Below are positions 46,547 to 60,817 of a DNA stretch of 64,000 nt, piece after piece. This stretch comes from Rutidosis leptorrhynchoides (Eukaryota; Streptophyta; Magnoliopsida; Asterales; Asteraceae). The first letter of the stretch is position 1. Every line of letters starts with the position of its first letter. The position numbers were made by a program, and so were the translations under genes. Under the pieces are notes generated by a model, which worked only from the letters and a program-made list of their open reading frames with translations, had not been told where the DNA came from and did not search any database. The DNA lies in the NCBI RefSeq assembly GCF_046630445.1, contig NC_092335.1:4755501-4819500 (forward strand), in the 5' to 3' direction.

Positions 46547-47733
46547 AGCATGAGAAAACCACAATCCACAACCATACCTTCACCCACTTTACGATTTCCT
46601 TCTCCTATCACTGCCTTCCACCACCTCTCAACCATCATCACCCACCGGCATACACCACACGCCACCACCTTCAATAATAAAACCACCTTCAAACCATCAT
46701 CATCACCTTAATATTTGAAACTGTTTCATTTTTTTGTTGTTGTTTGTTCTTGTCGTGATCAACCAAAACCACCATTGTCACCATCACTTTAAGAAGCCAC
46801 CACCATCATGAGCCACCCTAATCATAACAACAACCATCATCACCACCGTAAGTCCACCATCACCTCACCATATTTTTTTTCCTTTCCTTCTTGATCGTTC
46901 CCTTTTTATTTTTGTTTCTTTTTCCTACTGTCGCTGCTACAGCAGCAATTCTATTTCTGTTTATGCCCGATCGAACAAACACAGTCCGCTGCAAAACAAC
47001 CGCAAACCACCACCTGTTGCCCCGCTTGTTTCTACATCGTTTAACGAATTACTACTATATTCATACGTTTCTGTTAGATGAAGATTAAGAAGATGACATT
47101 GCATTAATGACGATGATAATGATGCTGTACAACGAAAACTGTGATGGTGAGCGAAGCGATAATTAGGAAGTATATGAACGATGGGGTTAATAATATCATG
47201 ATATGGTTATGACTACGTTAATTATGATGGTGGTGATTACACGATGATTATGATATGTATATAATCATGATTTTTTTTTTGATTAAGATTAATGATGATG
47301 ATGCGTATGTGATGAATAATAAAGATGATGCCCGATGGATAGATGATGAAGAAGAAGGATACTGTCAGATAGTGTTAAAGGAATTTAATTCGAAAATTTA
47401 ATAAGAAAGATACAAGCAGTTTAATGGTTTGCAGTGTTGGGGTCAAACGAGAGGTCCTGTGTTCGATTCTCGTCTGTGCAGTTTTCTTTTTATTTATTTA
47501 TTAAACACTCTTGGGTAAATTAAACTGTAAGTGGATTGGGCTGTGGTGGGCCGTTTTGCAAAGTTGGGTTGGACCGAAACCCTACACGTACCCATGCTAA
47601 ATAAATTACAATGCAAGATGAATCAAGAAAACAGTGTGGTTCAACGGTTTAGGTGTGTTTCGGGTTAGCAAGAGGTCTTAGGTTCGAGCCTTGTCTGAGG
47701 CATTTCTTTTAGGAGACGTTTTTAAAGGTAGTT

Positions 47734-47810
<77 letters not shown>

Positions 47811-49370
47811 TTAAATTATTATTATTATTATTACTGGTATTATAATTATTATCATTGTTATTATTATTAATATATGTATTGTTATTATTATTATCATTAT
47901 TATTAATGACATAAGTATTATATTTAAAATGATTATTAGTATAGTTATTATAAAACTTATTATCATTTGTAGTAAAATGTTTATTTTTATAGTTAGTATT
48001 ATTATTAGTACTAGTAGTATTATTATCATCGACACGATTTTACATATACATTATTTTACCATCATTATTATTAAAAGTAATTATTTTTATCATGATTATT
48101 AAGATTACCTTTTTATTTAAAATTTACATTTTTATTTTTATTATTATTACTTTAACTATTATCATTATCACTATCATATTTTACTACAAATAAAGTGACA
48201 AATGTTATTATAAAAAAAATTAATATTTTCAATATCATTATTAAATCTAATTATTTATTATTTTGGTATTATCATTAATTTAACAAATAAATAATATTGT
48301 ATATAAGTATATTTAATACGCATAACTTAACTATATTAATATTTATATATATATGAAATAAATAATAAAACTAATAAAACATTAAGATGATATCATTTAT
48401 AATAATTTATATATCTACTCGATTACAAGTACATGTTTTAATATATATATGAATAATATAGGTTCGTGAATCCGAGGCCAACCCTGCATTGTTCAATATC
48501 ATCATATGTATTTTTACTACAAAATACAGTATTGTGAGTTTCATTTGCTCCCTTTTTAAATGCTTTTGCAATATATATTTTTGGGACTGAGAATACATGC
48601 GCTGCTTTTATAAATGTTTTACGAAATAGACACAAGTACTTAAGATTTCATTCTATGGTTGGATTATTAACCGAATATCGCCCTTCAAGTCTGGTAACCT
48701 AAGAATTTAGGGAAATGGCCCCTGATTGACGCGAATCCGAAAGATAGATCTATGAACCTTGACAAGTCCCATTCGGGGTACGAATGCTTTAGTACTTCGA
48801 GATTATTATACAGACGAGAGGTTCTGTTTTGGGGATATTCTATGCATTAAGTTAACGTCGGTTACCAGGTGTTCAACCCATATGAATGATTTTTATCTCT
48901 ATGCAGTTTGCGAAATGCCTGATATGAGATGTATGTTTATGGAAAAATGAAATCTTGTGGTCTATTAAAATGATGAAAATGATTGTTTATGATAAACTAA
49001 TGAACTCACCAACCTTTTGGTTGACACTTTAAAGCATGTTTATTCTCAGGTATGAAAGAAGTCTTCCGCTGTGAAATTGCTCATTTTAAAGCTATTACTT
49101 GGAGTCATTCATGACATATTTCAAAAGACGTTGCATTCGAGTCATTGAGTTCATCAAGATTATTATTATGTCAATTATAGTTGAATATATTATGAAATGG
49201 TATGCATGCCCTCAACTGTCGATGTAAAGAAAGTTTATCTTTTAAAAACGAATGCAATGTTTGTAAAATGTATCCTATAGAGGTCAAGTACCTCGCGATG
49301 TAATCAACTATTGTGAATCGTTTGTAATCGATATGGACTTTGTCCAGATGGATTAGGACGGGTCATTAGA
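45569..49370 (+). repeat. 3' LTR of element B
   Basis: A full copy of the 5' LTR with the same ends and module order. The GATTCACGAAC motif is intact here (45716-45726) while the 5' LTR has AATTCACGAAC. Confidence 0.92.
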
Positions 49371-50021
49371 CCAACCATACCGGTTGCTCCTACGCTAAGA
49401 CGTTCTACTAGAGTGCCCAAGCCTAATACTAGGTATTCTTCATCAACAAACTACTTGCTCTATACCGAGAATGGTGAACCTGAGAGTTACTTTGAGGCGA
49501 GAAAATCAAAAGAATCCATACAATGGAAGCTTGCCATGAAGGAAGAGATGGGGTCACTTGAGAAGAATAAAACTTGGTCACTAGTGAAATTACCTAATGA
49601 TAAAAGGGTATTGCAAAATAAATGGGTGTATCGGCTAAAGGATGAGTTGGATGGCAAGAAAAGGTACAAGGCTCGGTTGGTGGTCAAAGGCTTTCAACAA
49701 AAGGAAGGAGTTGATTACAACGAGATTTTTTCACCGGTAGTTAAGATGACTACTATTCAGTTGGTACCTGCTATAGTTGCATTCGAGGACTTACATCTTG
49801 AGCAACTAGATGTGAAGACCACATTCTTACACGGAGATCTTCATGAAGAGATCTATATGAAGCAACCCGAGGGCTTTGAGGTAAAGGGTAAAGAGAAATG
49901 GGTTTGTAAGCTAAAGAAAAGTTTGTATGAATTGAAGCACCTCGGCAATGGTACTTGAAGTTTGATGAGTTTATGGAGAAGATTAATTTCTTAAGATGTG
50001 AAGCCGATCATTGTTGCTACT
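49371..50021 (+). pseudogene. Copia reverse transcriptase, N-terminal part
   Basis: Resumes the Copia frame after element B: LRRSTRVPKPNTRY, then WKLAMKEEMGSLEKNKTWSL, NKWVYRLKDELDGKKRYKAR, LVVKGFQQKEGVDYNEIFSP and KLKKSLYELK. A deletion of about 4 bases near 49937 shifts the frame before the conserved APRQWY-type motif. The remaining part (FDEFMEKINFLRC) is cut by the Athila LTR at 50022. The catalytic YVDD region is not reached in the window. Confidence 0.88.
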
Positions 50022-52003
50022 TGATAATGCTAAAAACGAACATATATTTCATAGCATTATTCCTCAAGAAAGACAAGCTTTTAGTTGCAATTGTTCTATT
50101 TACAAGAGATATTCGTTTAAATAATAAAAGGTGAAGACAAAAGACAGATTCGACGAATTGAAGACGCAAACGACCAAAAAGCTCAAAAGAACAAAAGACA
50201 ATCAAAAAGGTTCCAATTATTGATAAGAAACGTCTCGAAATTACAGAAGTACAAGATTCAAAACGCAAAGTACAAGATATTAAATTGTACGCGAGGACGT
50301 TCGAAAATCCGGAACCGGGACTAGAGTCAACTCTTAACGCTCGACGCAACGGACTAAAAATTACAAGTTAACTATGTATATAAATATAATATAATATATA
50401 ATTAATTATATTAATTATATATATATTATATATATATATTAAAAACCGTCGGCAGCAGGAAACTCCAAGGGTGTGAGCTGTAAATATCTCTCCGCGACTC
50501 GCGGAGTTTGAAGGGCATTTTGCCGCGAGTCGCGGAGCCCCAAATTTCAAGTCTGGCTATAAAGCCAACCGAATTCTGATCAAATTTTACACATCCTTTT
50601 TCTTTTCCTCTTCATACGTAAATATAATTATATTTATAATTTATATTTTAATTTTAATTATAATTCTAATAATAAGGGTATGTTAGCGAATGTTGTAAGG
50701 GTGTAAGTCGAAATTCTGTCCGTGTAACGCTACGCTATTTTTAATCATTGTAAGTTATGTTCAACCTTTTTATATTAATGTCTCGTAGCTAAGTTATTAT
50801 TATGCTTATTTAAAACGAAGTAATCATGATGTTGGGCTAATTACTAAAATTGGGTAATTGGGCTTTGTACCATAATTGGGGTTTGGACAAAAGAACGACA
50901 CTTGTGGAAATTAGACTATGGGCTATTAATGGGCTTTATATTTGTTTAACTAAATGAAAGTTTGTTAATGTTAATACAAAGATTTACAATTGGGCGTCCC
51001 TATAAATTACCATATACACTCGATCGGACACGATGGGCGGGGTATTTATTTGTACGAATAATCGTTCATTTAACCGGACACGGGAATGGATTAATAGCCA
51101 CTAGAATAATTAAAACAGGGGTGAAATTACATTCAAGGGTAATTGGTGTAATTGTTAACAAAGTAGTAAAACCTTGGTTTACACGCAGTCGATAACCTGG
51201 TGTATTCATTAAACAAAGTATTAAAACCTTGTTACAATTCGAATCCCCAATTAGTTGGAATATTTATCTTCGGGTATAATAATAATTTGACAAGGACACT
51301 TGCAATTTATATTTATGACTGATGGACTGTTATGGACAAAAACCAGACGGACATATTGAATAATCCAGGACAAAGGACAATTAACCCATGGGCATAAAAC
51401 TAAAATCAACACGTCAAACATCATGATTACGGAAGTTTAAATAAGCATAATTCTTTTATTTCATATTTAATTTCCTTTATTTTATATTTAATTGCACTTC
51501 TAATTATCGCACTTTTATTTATTGTTATTTAATCGCACTTTTAATTATCGTACTTTTTAATTATCGCAATTTTATTTTATCGCATTTTTATTATTCGCAA
51601 TTTCATTATCGTTATTTACTTTACGCTTTAATTTAAGTCTTGTATTTATTTTATATTTTATATTAGGTTTTAACTGCGACTAAAGTCTTAAAATCGACAA
51701 ACCGGTCATTAAACGGTAAAAACCCCCCTTTATAATAATAATATTACCTATATATATATTTGTATTTTTATAAAAGTAAACTAATATAGCGTTGAGCTTT
51801 GTTTAAAGATTTCCCTGTGGAACGAACCGGACTTACTAAAAACTACACTACTGTACGATTAGGTACACTGCCTATAAGTGTTGTAGCAAGGTTTAAGTAT
51901 ATCCATTCTATAAATAAATAAATATCTTGTGTAAAATTGTATCGTATTTAATAGTTTTTCTAGTAAAATAATAACTATTTTATATACACCTCGTTGCACA
52001 TCA
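50022..52003 (+). repeat. 5' LTR of the Athila element
   Basis: Starts TGATAATGC and ends TTGCACATCA, 1982 bp. A palindrome pair (50490-50535) precedes a TATAAA box (50558-50563). Two AT-rich parts follow. No gene lies inside; the short minus-strand ORF at 50017-50349 and the plus-strand ORF at 50962 have no recognisable content. Confidence 0.85.
50490..50563 (+). promoter_or_regulatory. Paired palindromes and TATA box of the Athila LTR
   Basis: CTCCGCGACTCGCGGAG (50490-50506, one-base centre) and CCGCGAGTCGCGG (50523-50535) are perfect inverted repeats 16 bases apart. TATAAA begins 22 bases after the second, close to the 21 in LTR E. Confidence 0.7.
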
Positions 52004-52011
52004 AGTATTTT

Positions 52012-52028
52012 TGGCGCCGCTGCCGGGG
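52012..52028 (+). promoter_or_regulatory. Primer-binding site of the Athila element
   Basis: TGGCGCCGCTGCCGGGG, complementary to tRNA-Asp with one likely change; the PBS type of Athila/Tat elements. It lies 8 bases after the LTR. Confidence 0.9.
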
Positions 52029-53429
52029 AACTATCTTAAAAGCCGGAAGCGCAACGCTAATATAAAAAAAAAAATTTTTAGTTACTTTTATTAAAAGTCG
52101 TTTTTGTAAAAATACGTTTTAAAAAAAAATTCGAAAAATATAAAAAGAAAAACAAAAATATTAGTATTTTTAAGATTTTGTTAAATATTTAAGTTTTATA
52201 AGTTTCTTTATTTCTATTTTAGTTTATAAAAATATAAGTTTTATTTTAAAATCGTTTATTTAAATTAAAAACAGAAAACATAAAAAAAAAAAAAATAAAG
52301 AAAACGCGTAAAAAGTAAAACCTGTCAACTGAATTACAGAACCCCGCGACTCGCGGGGTTTTCCTCATTAATCACCGCAACTCGCGGAGACCTTCTGACA
52401 CACGGACAAAACCCTAATCAAGCATTGATTACGGGTATTTTTAATTTATTATTATTATTATTTAACCTTAATTATTATTATTATTATTATTATTAGTTTT
52501 AGTTTTAATTTTACTTTTTATTTAATTTGTTGTATTTAGTTTTAATTAGTTTTTATTAAAATTGTAAAATTAGTAGTTTTATTAAAAAAATAAATAATAT
52601 AAAAATAATATTTTTATAAAAATTGTACTTTTTACAACTTTTTGTATATTTTTATATTTTGTACCTTTTTAATCGTTGTAGCATAATATTTGTATTTTTT
52701 AGCTCATATTTAATTTTAAACTTAGTTTTAGCTATAGATATTTTTACTCCTAGATTTTTAGGCTTTGCCGTAGAATTCCTTAAGTGCTTTTTCTTTAGAC
52801 TAAGATTTAGGTGCTTTAGAATTTTGCGACGCCTTTTTAAGTTTTAGTTTCTTTTTAAGTTATTTCCATTTGGGATTTAGTTTTTCCTGTAAGCTTTAAT
52901 ATTTTTAGACACCTTTTACTATGTATCAATTATCATTCCAATTAGTAATATCAATTTGCGATTATAATTTTAAGTTAGTTGTAGTAATAAGGTTAAATTA
53001 GTTAAGTATTTTTAAGTTTTTATAAGTTTTTTTTTATTTTTCCGTCACCTTTTATTTTTCAACCATTTTTTCTTTTTCGACATTTTTCGACGCGCAATCT
53101 TTTTCTCTCTTATTTCTCGCTATTCTAGTTTTTAGGACTTAGAATTTTATTCTACTTCTTATCTAAATTTCTTAAAATTACGAAAATTTATTTTGAGTGG
53201 TTAAATTAATAGACATCAAAATTTTCTGGTTCGTAGTAATAGTTGGATTTGTACGTGGACCGGGTTATTGGAGCCAAACAGTCCTCAATTATATTGAGAC
53301 CAAACGAATCCTGCCCCTCTGCTGCATCTTTTGGCTATTCGAAACGTGGGCAAAATCATAAAAGTCTATTGATTGGATAACTTATTATAATTTTTCTTTC
53401 CTTTTAAAAACTAATAGGATATTCAGTGA
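52029..53429 (+). other. Athila leader
   Basis: AT-rich and T-rich leader without a gene. It contains a third palindrome pair: a 21-bp perfect one (52340-52360) and a decayed one with CCGC/GCGG arms (52375-52387). No TATA box follows at the usual distance. Confidence 0.6.
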
Positions 53430-56400
53430 ATGCACCGAGCAAGACGTTCATCACCTTTTGTACGTTCACCACCTGTAACTCGATCAAGACATCGTTTAAC
53501 AAATATAACCGCCGTTGATTTTTCTTTAGAATCGTCATCCAGTCGACCAAGTACTTCAGTTCAAATTTCCGATAATCCATTTTTTGAACCCAACCTCACA
53601 ATTGAGAATCCAGAAAATATTCAGGGACGGTTCGTAGATCCTGAACCATTAAACTTTCCTCCGGAACCACCAATCATTCAAACAGAGATTGTTGAGGAAT
53701 GAACTATTAAATCAGAATCATCTATTGATACCGATTCAACAAATTCAATTATGGAGAATCTGGAACCTTTAAGTATGGAAGACCGAATGAGAGCTAAACG
53801 CACTGGCCAAGGTCACGCAATTACTCATCCAGACATTAATGCGCCAGATTATGAAATCAAAGGACAAATTCTACACATGGTGACTAATCAATGCCAATTT
53901 AGTGGTGCGCCGAAGGAAGATCCAAATGAACATTTACGTACCTTTAATAGGATCTGCACACTATTTAAAATACGAGAAGTGGAGGATGAACAGATATATC
54001 TCATGTTATTTCCCTGGACTTTAAAGGGAGAAGCCAAAGATTGGTTGGAATCGTTACCTGAAGGGGCGATTGATACATGGGATGTTTTAATTGACAAATT
54101 TCTTAAACAATTTTTTCCTGCATCTAAAGCCGTAAGACTTCAAGCAGAAATTGTTACGTTCACACAGAAGCCAAATGAAACTCTATATGAGGCGTGGACA
54201 AGATATGGAAAGTTGTTAAGAGGATGTCCGCAACATGGTTTAGACACCTGTCAAATAGTACAAATATTCTACCAAGGATGCGACATCACTACAAGAAAAG
54301 ACATAGATATAGCAGCTGGTGGTTCTATTATGAAGAAAACCGAAACTGATGCTTACAAAATTATTGATAATACTGCTTCCCACTCACATGAGTGGCATCA
54401 AGAAAAAGATATCATTAGATCATCTAAAGCAGCTAGAGCCGATTCTAGCCATGACTTAGATTCCATTTCGGCAAAGATAGATGCTTTCGAGAGACGAATG
54501 GAAAAGATGACTAAAGATATTCATGCTATACGAATTAGTTGTGAGCAGTGTGGAGGACCACATTTGACAAAAGATTGTCTAAGTATTGAATTAACAATGG
54601 AACAAAGAGAGAATATTTCATACATAAACCAAAGGCCTGGAAATAATTATCAGAATAATTATCAACCGCCAAGACCGATTTACAATCAAAACCAGAATTA
54701 TAACCGAAATATTCCATACAATAACCAACAAGGTCCTAGCAATCAACAAGTATCCAATAATACTTACAATCAGCAAAGACCGAATTTTCAAAACAAACCA
54801 CCACAACAAACCGATGATAAAAAGCCGAATTTAGAAGATATGATGACGAAGCTAGTTGAAACTCAAACGCAGTTTTTCACATCTCAAAAACAAACCAATG
54901 AACAAAATGCTCAAGCATTTAGAAATCAACAAGCTTCTATTCAAAATCTGGAACAAGAAGTAAGTAACCTAGCAAGGTTAATAGGTGAAAGAAAACAGAG
55001 AAGTTTACCGAGCGATACAAATGCTAACCCCCGGAATGAAACAGCTAAAGCTATTACCACAAGAAGTGGTACAACACTTAAACCACCTGAAATACCTGTA
55101 ACTTCTGATGAAACTATTCCTACTCCACAAGAACCACAACCTGATCAAGATAAGGAACAAGAACCGGTAGTTGAAAAGGTTAATAAAGATAACACAGTTA
55201 AGGATAAACCTTATGTTAAACCATACCAACCACCACTTCCTTACCCGAGTAAAATGAAAAAAGAAAAACTTGAAGCCGAGCAATCCAAATTCTTGGATAT
55301 GTTTAAACAGATAAATGTAAATCTTCCTTTCATTGATGTGATTTCAGGAATGCCAAGATATGCTAAATTCTTGAAAGATCTAATCACGAATAGAAAGAAA
55401 ATGGAAGAACTCTCGGCTGTTACTATGAATGCTAATTGTTCAGCAGTGCTGTTGAATAAGATACCAGAAAAACTATCTGATCCAGGAAGTTTCACAATTC
55501 CATGTTTTCTGGGTAGCCTTAGTTCAATAGAAGCATTAGCAGATTTAGGTGCTAGTATAAATCTAATGCCGTATTCACTATACGCTAAACTAGACCTTGG
55601 AGAATTGAAACCAACCAGAATAAGTATACAACTAGCCGATAGATCAATAAAATATCCTAGAGGGATAATGGAGAACATGCTAGTTAAAGTTGGTACTTTA
55701 GTATTTCCAGTAGATTTTGTTGTTTTGGACATGGAAGAAGATTCTCAAGTTCCTCTCATATTAGGAAGACCATTCTTAAACACGGCTAAAGCAATGTAAG
55801 ACGTGTTCGGTAAGAAACTGACCCTAAGTATAGAGGATGAGAGTGTTACCTTTTCAGTTGATAGAGCAATGCAACAACCACAATCTGCAGATGATACATG
55901 TTATTATATTCAAACTATAGATGCACATGCAGAATTATTAGAAGAATTTCCAGAATTACAAGGAACAGGAGAATGTTCTTTAGGAGAAGGTAATGAACCA
56001 ATTGATGAAGCTGAAATGTTAGCTACACTTATAGCTAATGGATATGAACCAACAACAGAAGAAATTCAAATGCTAAAAGAAGAAGACAGATATCGATATA
56101 AATCATCGATAGAAGAACCTCCGAAATTAGAGTTAAAGCCACTTCCAAACCATTTGGAATACGCTTATTTACATGGTGAATCTGAATTACCTGTAATAAT
56201 ATCGTCTTCTCTTACTGAAAATGAAAAATCACAACTCATTTCTGTGTTGAAAGCTCATAAACCAGCCATTGCATGGAAGATTCATGATATTAAAGGAATA
56301 AGTCCTTCGTATTGCACACATAAAATCCTTATGGAAGAAGGTCATAAAACGTATGTGCAACGCCAACGAAGACTAAATCCTAATATGCAAGATGTAGTTA

Positions 56401-59036
56401 AGAAAGAGATTATTAAACTGCTAGATGCAGGTTTAATTTACCCAATTTCTGATAGTCCATGGGTAAGCCCAGTTCAATGCGTGCCTAAGAAGGGTGGCAT
56501 GACTGTCATCACAAATGAGAAAAATGAGCTTATTCCTACTAGGACTGTAACAGGATGGCGTGTATGTATTGATTATAGAAAATTAAATGACGCCACCAGA
56601 AAAGATCACTTTCCCTTACCTTTCATAGATCAAATGTTGGAAAGATTAGCCGGAAATAGTTACTATTGTTTCCTAGATGGATTTTCCGGATATTTTCAAA
56701 TTCCAATAGCACCCGAGGACCAAGAGAAAACCACATTCACGTGCCCTTATGGTACGTTTGCTTACAAACGCATGCCATTTGGACTTTGTAACGCCCCTGC
56801 AACCTTTCAAAGGTGTATGATGGCGATTTTTCATGACATGATAGAAGAATGCATGGAAGTATTCATGGATGACTTTTCAGTCTTCGGTGATACATTTAAA
56901 TCATGTCTAGTTAATCTGGAACGAATGCTAATTAGATGCGAAAAATCAAATCTAGTACTTAATTGGGAGAAATGCCATTTCATGGTTAAAGAAGGCATCG
57001 TTCTTGGACATAAAATTTCAAAAGAAGGAATTGAAGTGGATAGAGCTAAAGTAGATGTAATTGCTAAACTTCCACATCCCACCAATGTTAGAGGAGTTAG
57101 GAGTTTTCTAGGGCATGCCGGTTTTTACCGACGTTTCATAAAAGATTTTTCTAAAATTGCCACTCCTATGAATAAACTCCTAGAAAAGGATGCACCATTC
57201 ATCTTTTCAGATGAATGTATCAAATCTTTTAATATTCTTAAAGAAAAACTCACTAATGCACCGATCATGATAACACCAAATTGGAATCTACCATTTGAAC
57301 TAATGTGCGATGCAAGTGATTTTGCAATGGGAGCCGTTTTAGGACAAAGGATTGAAAAATGATTTCAACCTATATATTATGCTAGTAAGACATTACAAGG
57401 AGCACAAACGAACTATACAACTACTGAAAAAGAACTCCTTGCTATTGTCTTTGCTTTTGACAAATTTCGATCATATCTCGTTCTAGCAAAAACGGTGGTC
57501 TATACCGACCATTCTGCTCTTAGATACCTATTTTCAAAACAAGATGCTAAACCAAGATTAATCCGTTGGATCTTACTCTTACAAGAGTTTGATATTGAAA
57601 TCCGAGATAAAAAGGGAGCAGAAAATCTCGCCGCTGATCATCTTTCTCGTCTTGAAAATCCCGAATTAGAAGTTCTGAATGAATCGGCCATACAAGACAA
57701 CTTTTCTTATGAATATCTATTGAAGATAGATTATAAAGAAATCCCATGGTTTGCAGACTATGCAAACTACTTAGTTTGTGGATTCCTTGAAAAAGGATTA
57801 TCGTACCAAAGACGAAAGAAATTCTTCAGTGATATAAAACACTATTTCTGGGAAGATCCACATCTGTTTAAAAGTTGTCCCGATGGAATAATACGCCGAT
57901 GCGTATTTGGAGATGAAGCTAGTAAAATTTTAAACCATTGTCACACAGGACCAACAGGAGGGCATTATGGGCCTCAACTAACAGCAAGAAAAGTTTATGA
58001 AGCTGGATTCTATTGGCCTACAATTTACAAAGACGCACACCTTCTTTGCAAATCCTGTGATGCATGTCAAAGGACCGGAAGAATAAGTCAACGTGATGAA
58101 ATGCCACAAAATGTCATCCAAGTATGTGAAGTATTTGACATTTGGGGTATTGACTTTATGGGTCCATTTCCAAAATCTCATAATAATCTATATATACTCG
58201 TAGCCATTGATTATGTATCTAAATGGGCGGAAGCACAAGCTCTCCCAACTAACGATGCACGAGTTGTAGTCAACTTTTTAAAACGTCTTTTTGCAAGGTT
58301 TGGAACACCGAAAGCTTTAATAAGTGATCGGGGTACTCATTTCTGTAATAATCAACTTGAGAAAGTTCTTAAAAGATATGGAGTAACTCATAAAATCTCC
58401 ACCGCATATCATCCACAAACAAGTGGACAAGTTGAAAATACCAACCGAGCTTTAAAACGTATTCTAGAGAAAACCGTAGGATCAAATCCGAAGGAATGGT
58501 CCATTAAATTGGAGGATGCACTCTGGGCTTTTAGAACAGCCTACAAAACTCCAATTGGAACCACACCTTTTAGACTTGTTTATGGAAAAGCATGTCATCT
58601 TCCAGTAGAAATTGAACACAAAGCATTTTGGGCTTTGAAGACATGTAATCTTGATTTACATGAAGCCGGACGTCTACGATTAAGTCAACTAAACGAATTA
58701 GAAGAATTAAGACATGAAGCATACGAAAATTCGTTAATCTATAAAGAAAGAACGAAGAAATGGCATGATAAAAGAATCAGAAGTTCAAAAGAATTCAAAG
58801 AAGGAGACAGAGTTCTTCTTTTCAATTCACGATTCAAGCTATTTCCTGGAAAATTGAAATCAAGATGGTCTGGACCATTCATAGTCAAAAGAGTTTTCCC
58901 ATACGGAACGATAGAATTGATAAATTCAAATGGGATTGAATTTAAAGTTAATGGTCACAGAGTTAAACATTACATACATGGTCCGATGGAAGTCGACAAC
59001 GAAGTTAATCACAATTTCGACACCACAGCTAACTAA
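53430..59036 (+). pseudogene. Athila gag-pol polyprotein, three nonsense codons
   Basis: One frame of 1869 codons with stops at 53700 TGA, 55797 TAA and 57360 TGA and no frameshift. Start is the ATG at 53430 (MHRARRSSPF). Gag contains WLESLPEGAIDTWD and a knuckle CEQCGGPHLTKDC. A Gln/Asn-rich linker follows. Protease has ADLGASINLMP, with the D-L-G-A form usual in Athila. RT has VCIDYRKLND and VFMDDFSVFG (about 56860). RNase H has CDASDFAMGAVL and [10 protein letters not shown]. Integrase has the HHCC site (about 57935-58070) and a core with [19 protein letters not shown] and [12 protein letters not shown]. No chromodomain is seen, as expected for Athila. TGA 57360 and 53700 are simple transitions from sense codons. 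Confidence 0.93.
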
Positions 59037-59208
59037 GTGTGGGGAGAATCAAATCTTTAAAGGATAATATGTATTTCTGTTAGAGTTAGATTGTCTGTTT
59101 TCGTGTAGATCTCGAAAATGGAACACGTATGGTCTTTCCCTAGCAGACCCTAAAGAACTAGTCTTCTCCCCCCATTCTGAATTTTTATTTTTTTTAGGTT
59201 TTTACAAA

Positions 59209-59625
59209 ATGAAGACTGCCTGTGAACTAAACCATGGTCTAATGCTACACGCTTTGATCACTAAAAGAAATAATGACATACTACCGAGTGAATTAGTATC
59301 AGTAATCAGAGAAAGAATGGACGGAGTTAGAAAAGGATCCAGATGCGAAGATAATAAGTTACAATTTGGTAAAGGAAAATCAAAATCCGCAGCGAAAAGA
59401 AGAGCACGACACCTAGAACGATGTCACAAATGCGGAAAATGGTCACATGGAGGTAAATGTTCAAATAATCAAACCTATTCAAATACCGAATTTGTTACTT
59501 TATGCAGAAACGGACCGTTCATATGTTTAGAAGAAAAAACAATGAATGCTCGAGGTTACGCCTATGCAGCCATGGAAAATCAATTAAACCGACTATCTTA
59601 TGAATATAATAGATCATATAACTAA
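59209..59625 (+). CDS. Small CCHC-type ORF downstream of pol
   Basis: 138 codons, intact, starting 170 bases after the pol stop. Residues about 50-75 are strongly basic (GKGKSKSAAKRRARH), followed by CHKCGKWSHGGKC, a zinc-knuckle-like C-X2-C-X4-H-X3-C with one residue fewer than the retroviral spacing. The C-terminal half is Tyr/Asn-rich. I do not recognise the family. An RNA-binding accessory protein is plausible, because the zinc-knuckle part of gag lies in a separate protein here. Its openness next to three stops in gag-pol is notable. Confidence 0.45.
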   Translation: MKTACELNHGLMLHALITKRNNDILPSELVSVIRERMDGVRKGSRCEDNKLQFGKGKSKSAAKRRARHLERCHKCGKWSHGGKCSNNQTYSNTEFVTLCRNGPFICLEEKTMNARGYAYAAMENQLNRLSYEYNRSYN

Positions 59626-60600
59626 GAAATCTATTTCACAGGTATGTCTGTACAGTTTTTATTTTTATTTTTATTTTTAACCTTTTGATAATAAACGCTA
59701 ATTTGTTCGCTAAAAAGTATTAAATTGGTATTAAATAAAATTAGGTTTGGCGACCGAAATTATTGATATCATTCAAAAATTTATTACATCACTGCGAAAT
59801 TTAACGTTTATTCTTAAGGTATAAATATCTTTAATCAATCAACCCAAAATATTTCAAAAATTCGTCATGAGTTAAATTAGGTCTTGGAACCGAAATTACT
59901 TTACCGAAAAGAGGGGCGCATATTTTTGATAATATTTGATTGATAAAAGTGGGATAAAAAGACAAAAAGATTTTTAATTTTATTTTTACCATATTTTTAA
60001 AAATTAATATTTAAATCTTAAATTAATATTGTAAACTTTGTAAAAATAATATATTTAAAATTGTAAATATTTGAAAAATTAATATAAGTTTGATATGAAT
60101 TTATAAATTTTTAAATTAAGTTTGGTGTGAATTTTTAATTTTTAAAATATTAATTTTTAATTTTATGCATTTTAAATTTTGAGTTTGGTGTGAATTTTTA
60201 ATATTAATTTTGAATTTTATATTTATGTTGTGTGAATTTAAAAACAAAAATTTACTTTATCTCATTAAGATAAAAATATGATTTTTAAAATTCGTCGTAA
60301 GTTGAAGACTAGGTCTTTGAACCGAAATTGCTTTACCCGAGGGAGGGACGAGAACTTTTATTATCATTATTTTTAATCTTATTGATTTAAAGTATGCCAA
60401 AAACATTAAAAAACCCAAAAATCTTAGCTTTTAAAACAATCGCTATAAAAAGACAAATTTTAAAATTTTGTCGAGGGACGGACTAGGACATCGATCCGAA
60501 ACGACCTCGTCCTAAATAACAAGGGAAACAAAATTTTAAAATTAATTTCTTAATTGTTTTATAAGTTAAAGATTATAAAAAAAAAAAAAAAAAAAAAGGG
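59626..60600 (+). other. AT-rich spacer with repeated motif
   Basis: No ORF. Copies of a motif around GGAACCGAAATTACTTTACC occur at 59742, 59878, 60310 and 60484 (degraded); a fifth is at 63512. Confidence 0.55.
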
Positions 60601-60601
60601 T

Positions 60602-60681
60602 AAACTCCGCGACTCGCGGAGTTTTAAGTGCAAACCTCCGCGACTCGCGGAGGGACAAAATTACAGAAAAAAAAAATATAA
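60602..60681 (+). promoter_or_regulatory. Paired palindromes and TATA-like box before the third Athila ORF
   Basis: A 23-bp perfect inverted repeat (60602-60624) and a 19-bp one (60635-60653) share the core CCGCGACTCGCGG. ATATAA follows (60676-60681), 22-23 bases after the second. The same layout is in the LTR promoter, so this is probably an internal promoter. Confidence 0.65.
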
Positions 60682-60817
60682 CAAGCTGCACGATCAGTTC
60701 ACTCACACACACACATAAACACCCAAATACTGCGAAAAAAAGACCCCGAAAAACCCGAAAATCACCCCCAAAAATCTCAATTTTTAACCGTTAATCACCA
60801 ATTTTTTTGCTAAAATC

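Noticed and set aside
52623-52847. Hydrophobic ORF in the Athila leader
   Set aside because: T-rich composition alone gives Phe/Leu/Tyr; no start context or homology seen.
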